DNA from: Bacillota bacterium
GTDB taxonomy: Bacteria; Bacillota; Sulfobacillia; RBS10-35; JAJYVN01
Length of the DNA: 5,609 bases
Direction: 5' to 3'
Assembly (NCBI GenBank): GCA_021791995.1
Contig: JAJYVN010000200.1
Span: 1 to 5,609 of the forward strand
The notes beneath the pieces were generated by a model. The model was not told the DNA's origin, did not search any database, and saw nothing but the letters and a program-made list of their open reading frames with translations. The position numbers and the translations under genes are program-made. Of the stretch, positions 5,501 through 5,609 are shown piece by piece (within the stretch, counting starts at the first letter, position 1; the number at the start of each line of letters is the position of its first letter).

Positions 5501-5609
5501 TGCCAGCTACTGCCGGTTTCCTATTGGAACGTTCCTGCTTCGCAGCAGCCGGTTTCACCAGGCCGTTCTCCTGGCCAGAGCCTTCTGCTCCACAGGCGTT
5601 TAACGTCTC
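5487..5609 (-). CDS. tnpB: C-terminal end of a TnpB-like (IS200/IS605 OrfB) protein, 5' part outside window
   Basis: Only the last 40 codons are present, ending with TAA at 5489-5487. They begin ETLNACGAEGSG and contain KPAAAKQER, matching the tail of many TnpB/OrfB proteins, in which a T-x-N-A-C-G segment after the RuvC/zinc-finger region is followed by a variable stretch with K-Q-E. TnpB is an RNA-guided nuclease (RuvC type) that helps the element persist. The catalytic residues and zinc ribbon would be upstream and cannot be judged here, so whether the gene is intact is unknown. It runs on the same strand as the ThiE/TenI gene, with about 150 bp between stop and start. The call rests on a short but characteristic tail. 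Confidence 0.65.
   Translation of the reverse strand, partial: ETLNACGAEGSGQENGLVKPAAAKQERSNRKPAVAGNKRL

Larger units (their letters stand above)
5356..5609 (-). mobile_element. Right-end fragment of an IS200/IS605-family element
   Basis: The segment holds the 3' end of a TnpB-like gene and about 130 bp of non-coding sequence after it, the usual layout of the right end of IS200/IS605 elements. These elements have no terminal inverted repeats; ends are marked by short subterminal hairpins. Two small ones are visible: CGTC-GTT-GACG (5388-5378) and GTGC-TTTT-GCAT (5370-5359, one G-U pair). The minus strand then reads ATCAA (5360-5356), a plausible terminal pentamer, with TTGAT as its plus-strand complement. 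The exact boundary is a guess; the left end and any tnpA lie outside the window. Confidence 0.5.

Overview
The window reads as ordinary chromosome from a GC-rich bacterium (coding regions look to be roughly 60% G+C by eye), with a piece of an insertion sequence at the right edge. Strong Shine-Dalgarno sequences, frequent GTG starts, a lipoprotein peptide-binding protein and a protein-disulfide-oxidoreductase-like (PDO) gene would suit a thermophilic Bacillota lineage. That taxonomic guess is inference only; nothing in the window fixes the species.

Left part (1-938): two divergent genes share a 115-bp control region. On the minus strand is the 5' part of a PDO-family thiol oxidoreductase with a CPYC active site, cut by the window edge. 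On the plus strand is a complete 91-residue CsoR-family repressor. Its two cysteines sit 29 residues apart, and serine replaces the copper-ligand histidine, which resembles the persulfide sensor CstR more than copper-sensing CsoR. A perfect ATACCC-4-GGGTAT inverted repeat lies between the genes, on top of candidate promoters for both directions. The simplest reading is an autoregulated thiol/persulfide stress module.

Middle part (941-4549, minus strand): a two-gene peptide-uptake operon. It comprises an OppA-like lipoprotein and, 9 nt downstream, a single 635-residue polypeptide in which OppB-type and OppC-type permeases are fused. No ATPase gene is present in the window. The permease stop codon lies 2 bp from the repressor stop codon, so the two units converge without room for a terminator between them.

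Right part (4613-5609, minus strand): a ThiE/TenI-superfamily gene whose motifs point to TenI (thiazole tautomerase-like) more than to a true thiamine phosphate synthase. Its unusual AT-rich tail contains a candidate promoter for the peptide operon. Just upstream are the last 40 codons of a TnpB-like protein (IS200/IS605 family) and about 130 bp of IS right-end sequence, where a TnpB guide RNA (omega RNA) would be expected. The element appears to end only about 20 bp before the thiE/tenI start codon, so it may supply that gene's promoter and may have replaced its original upstream region.
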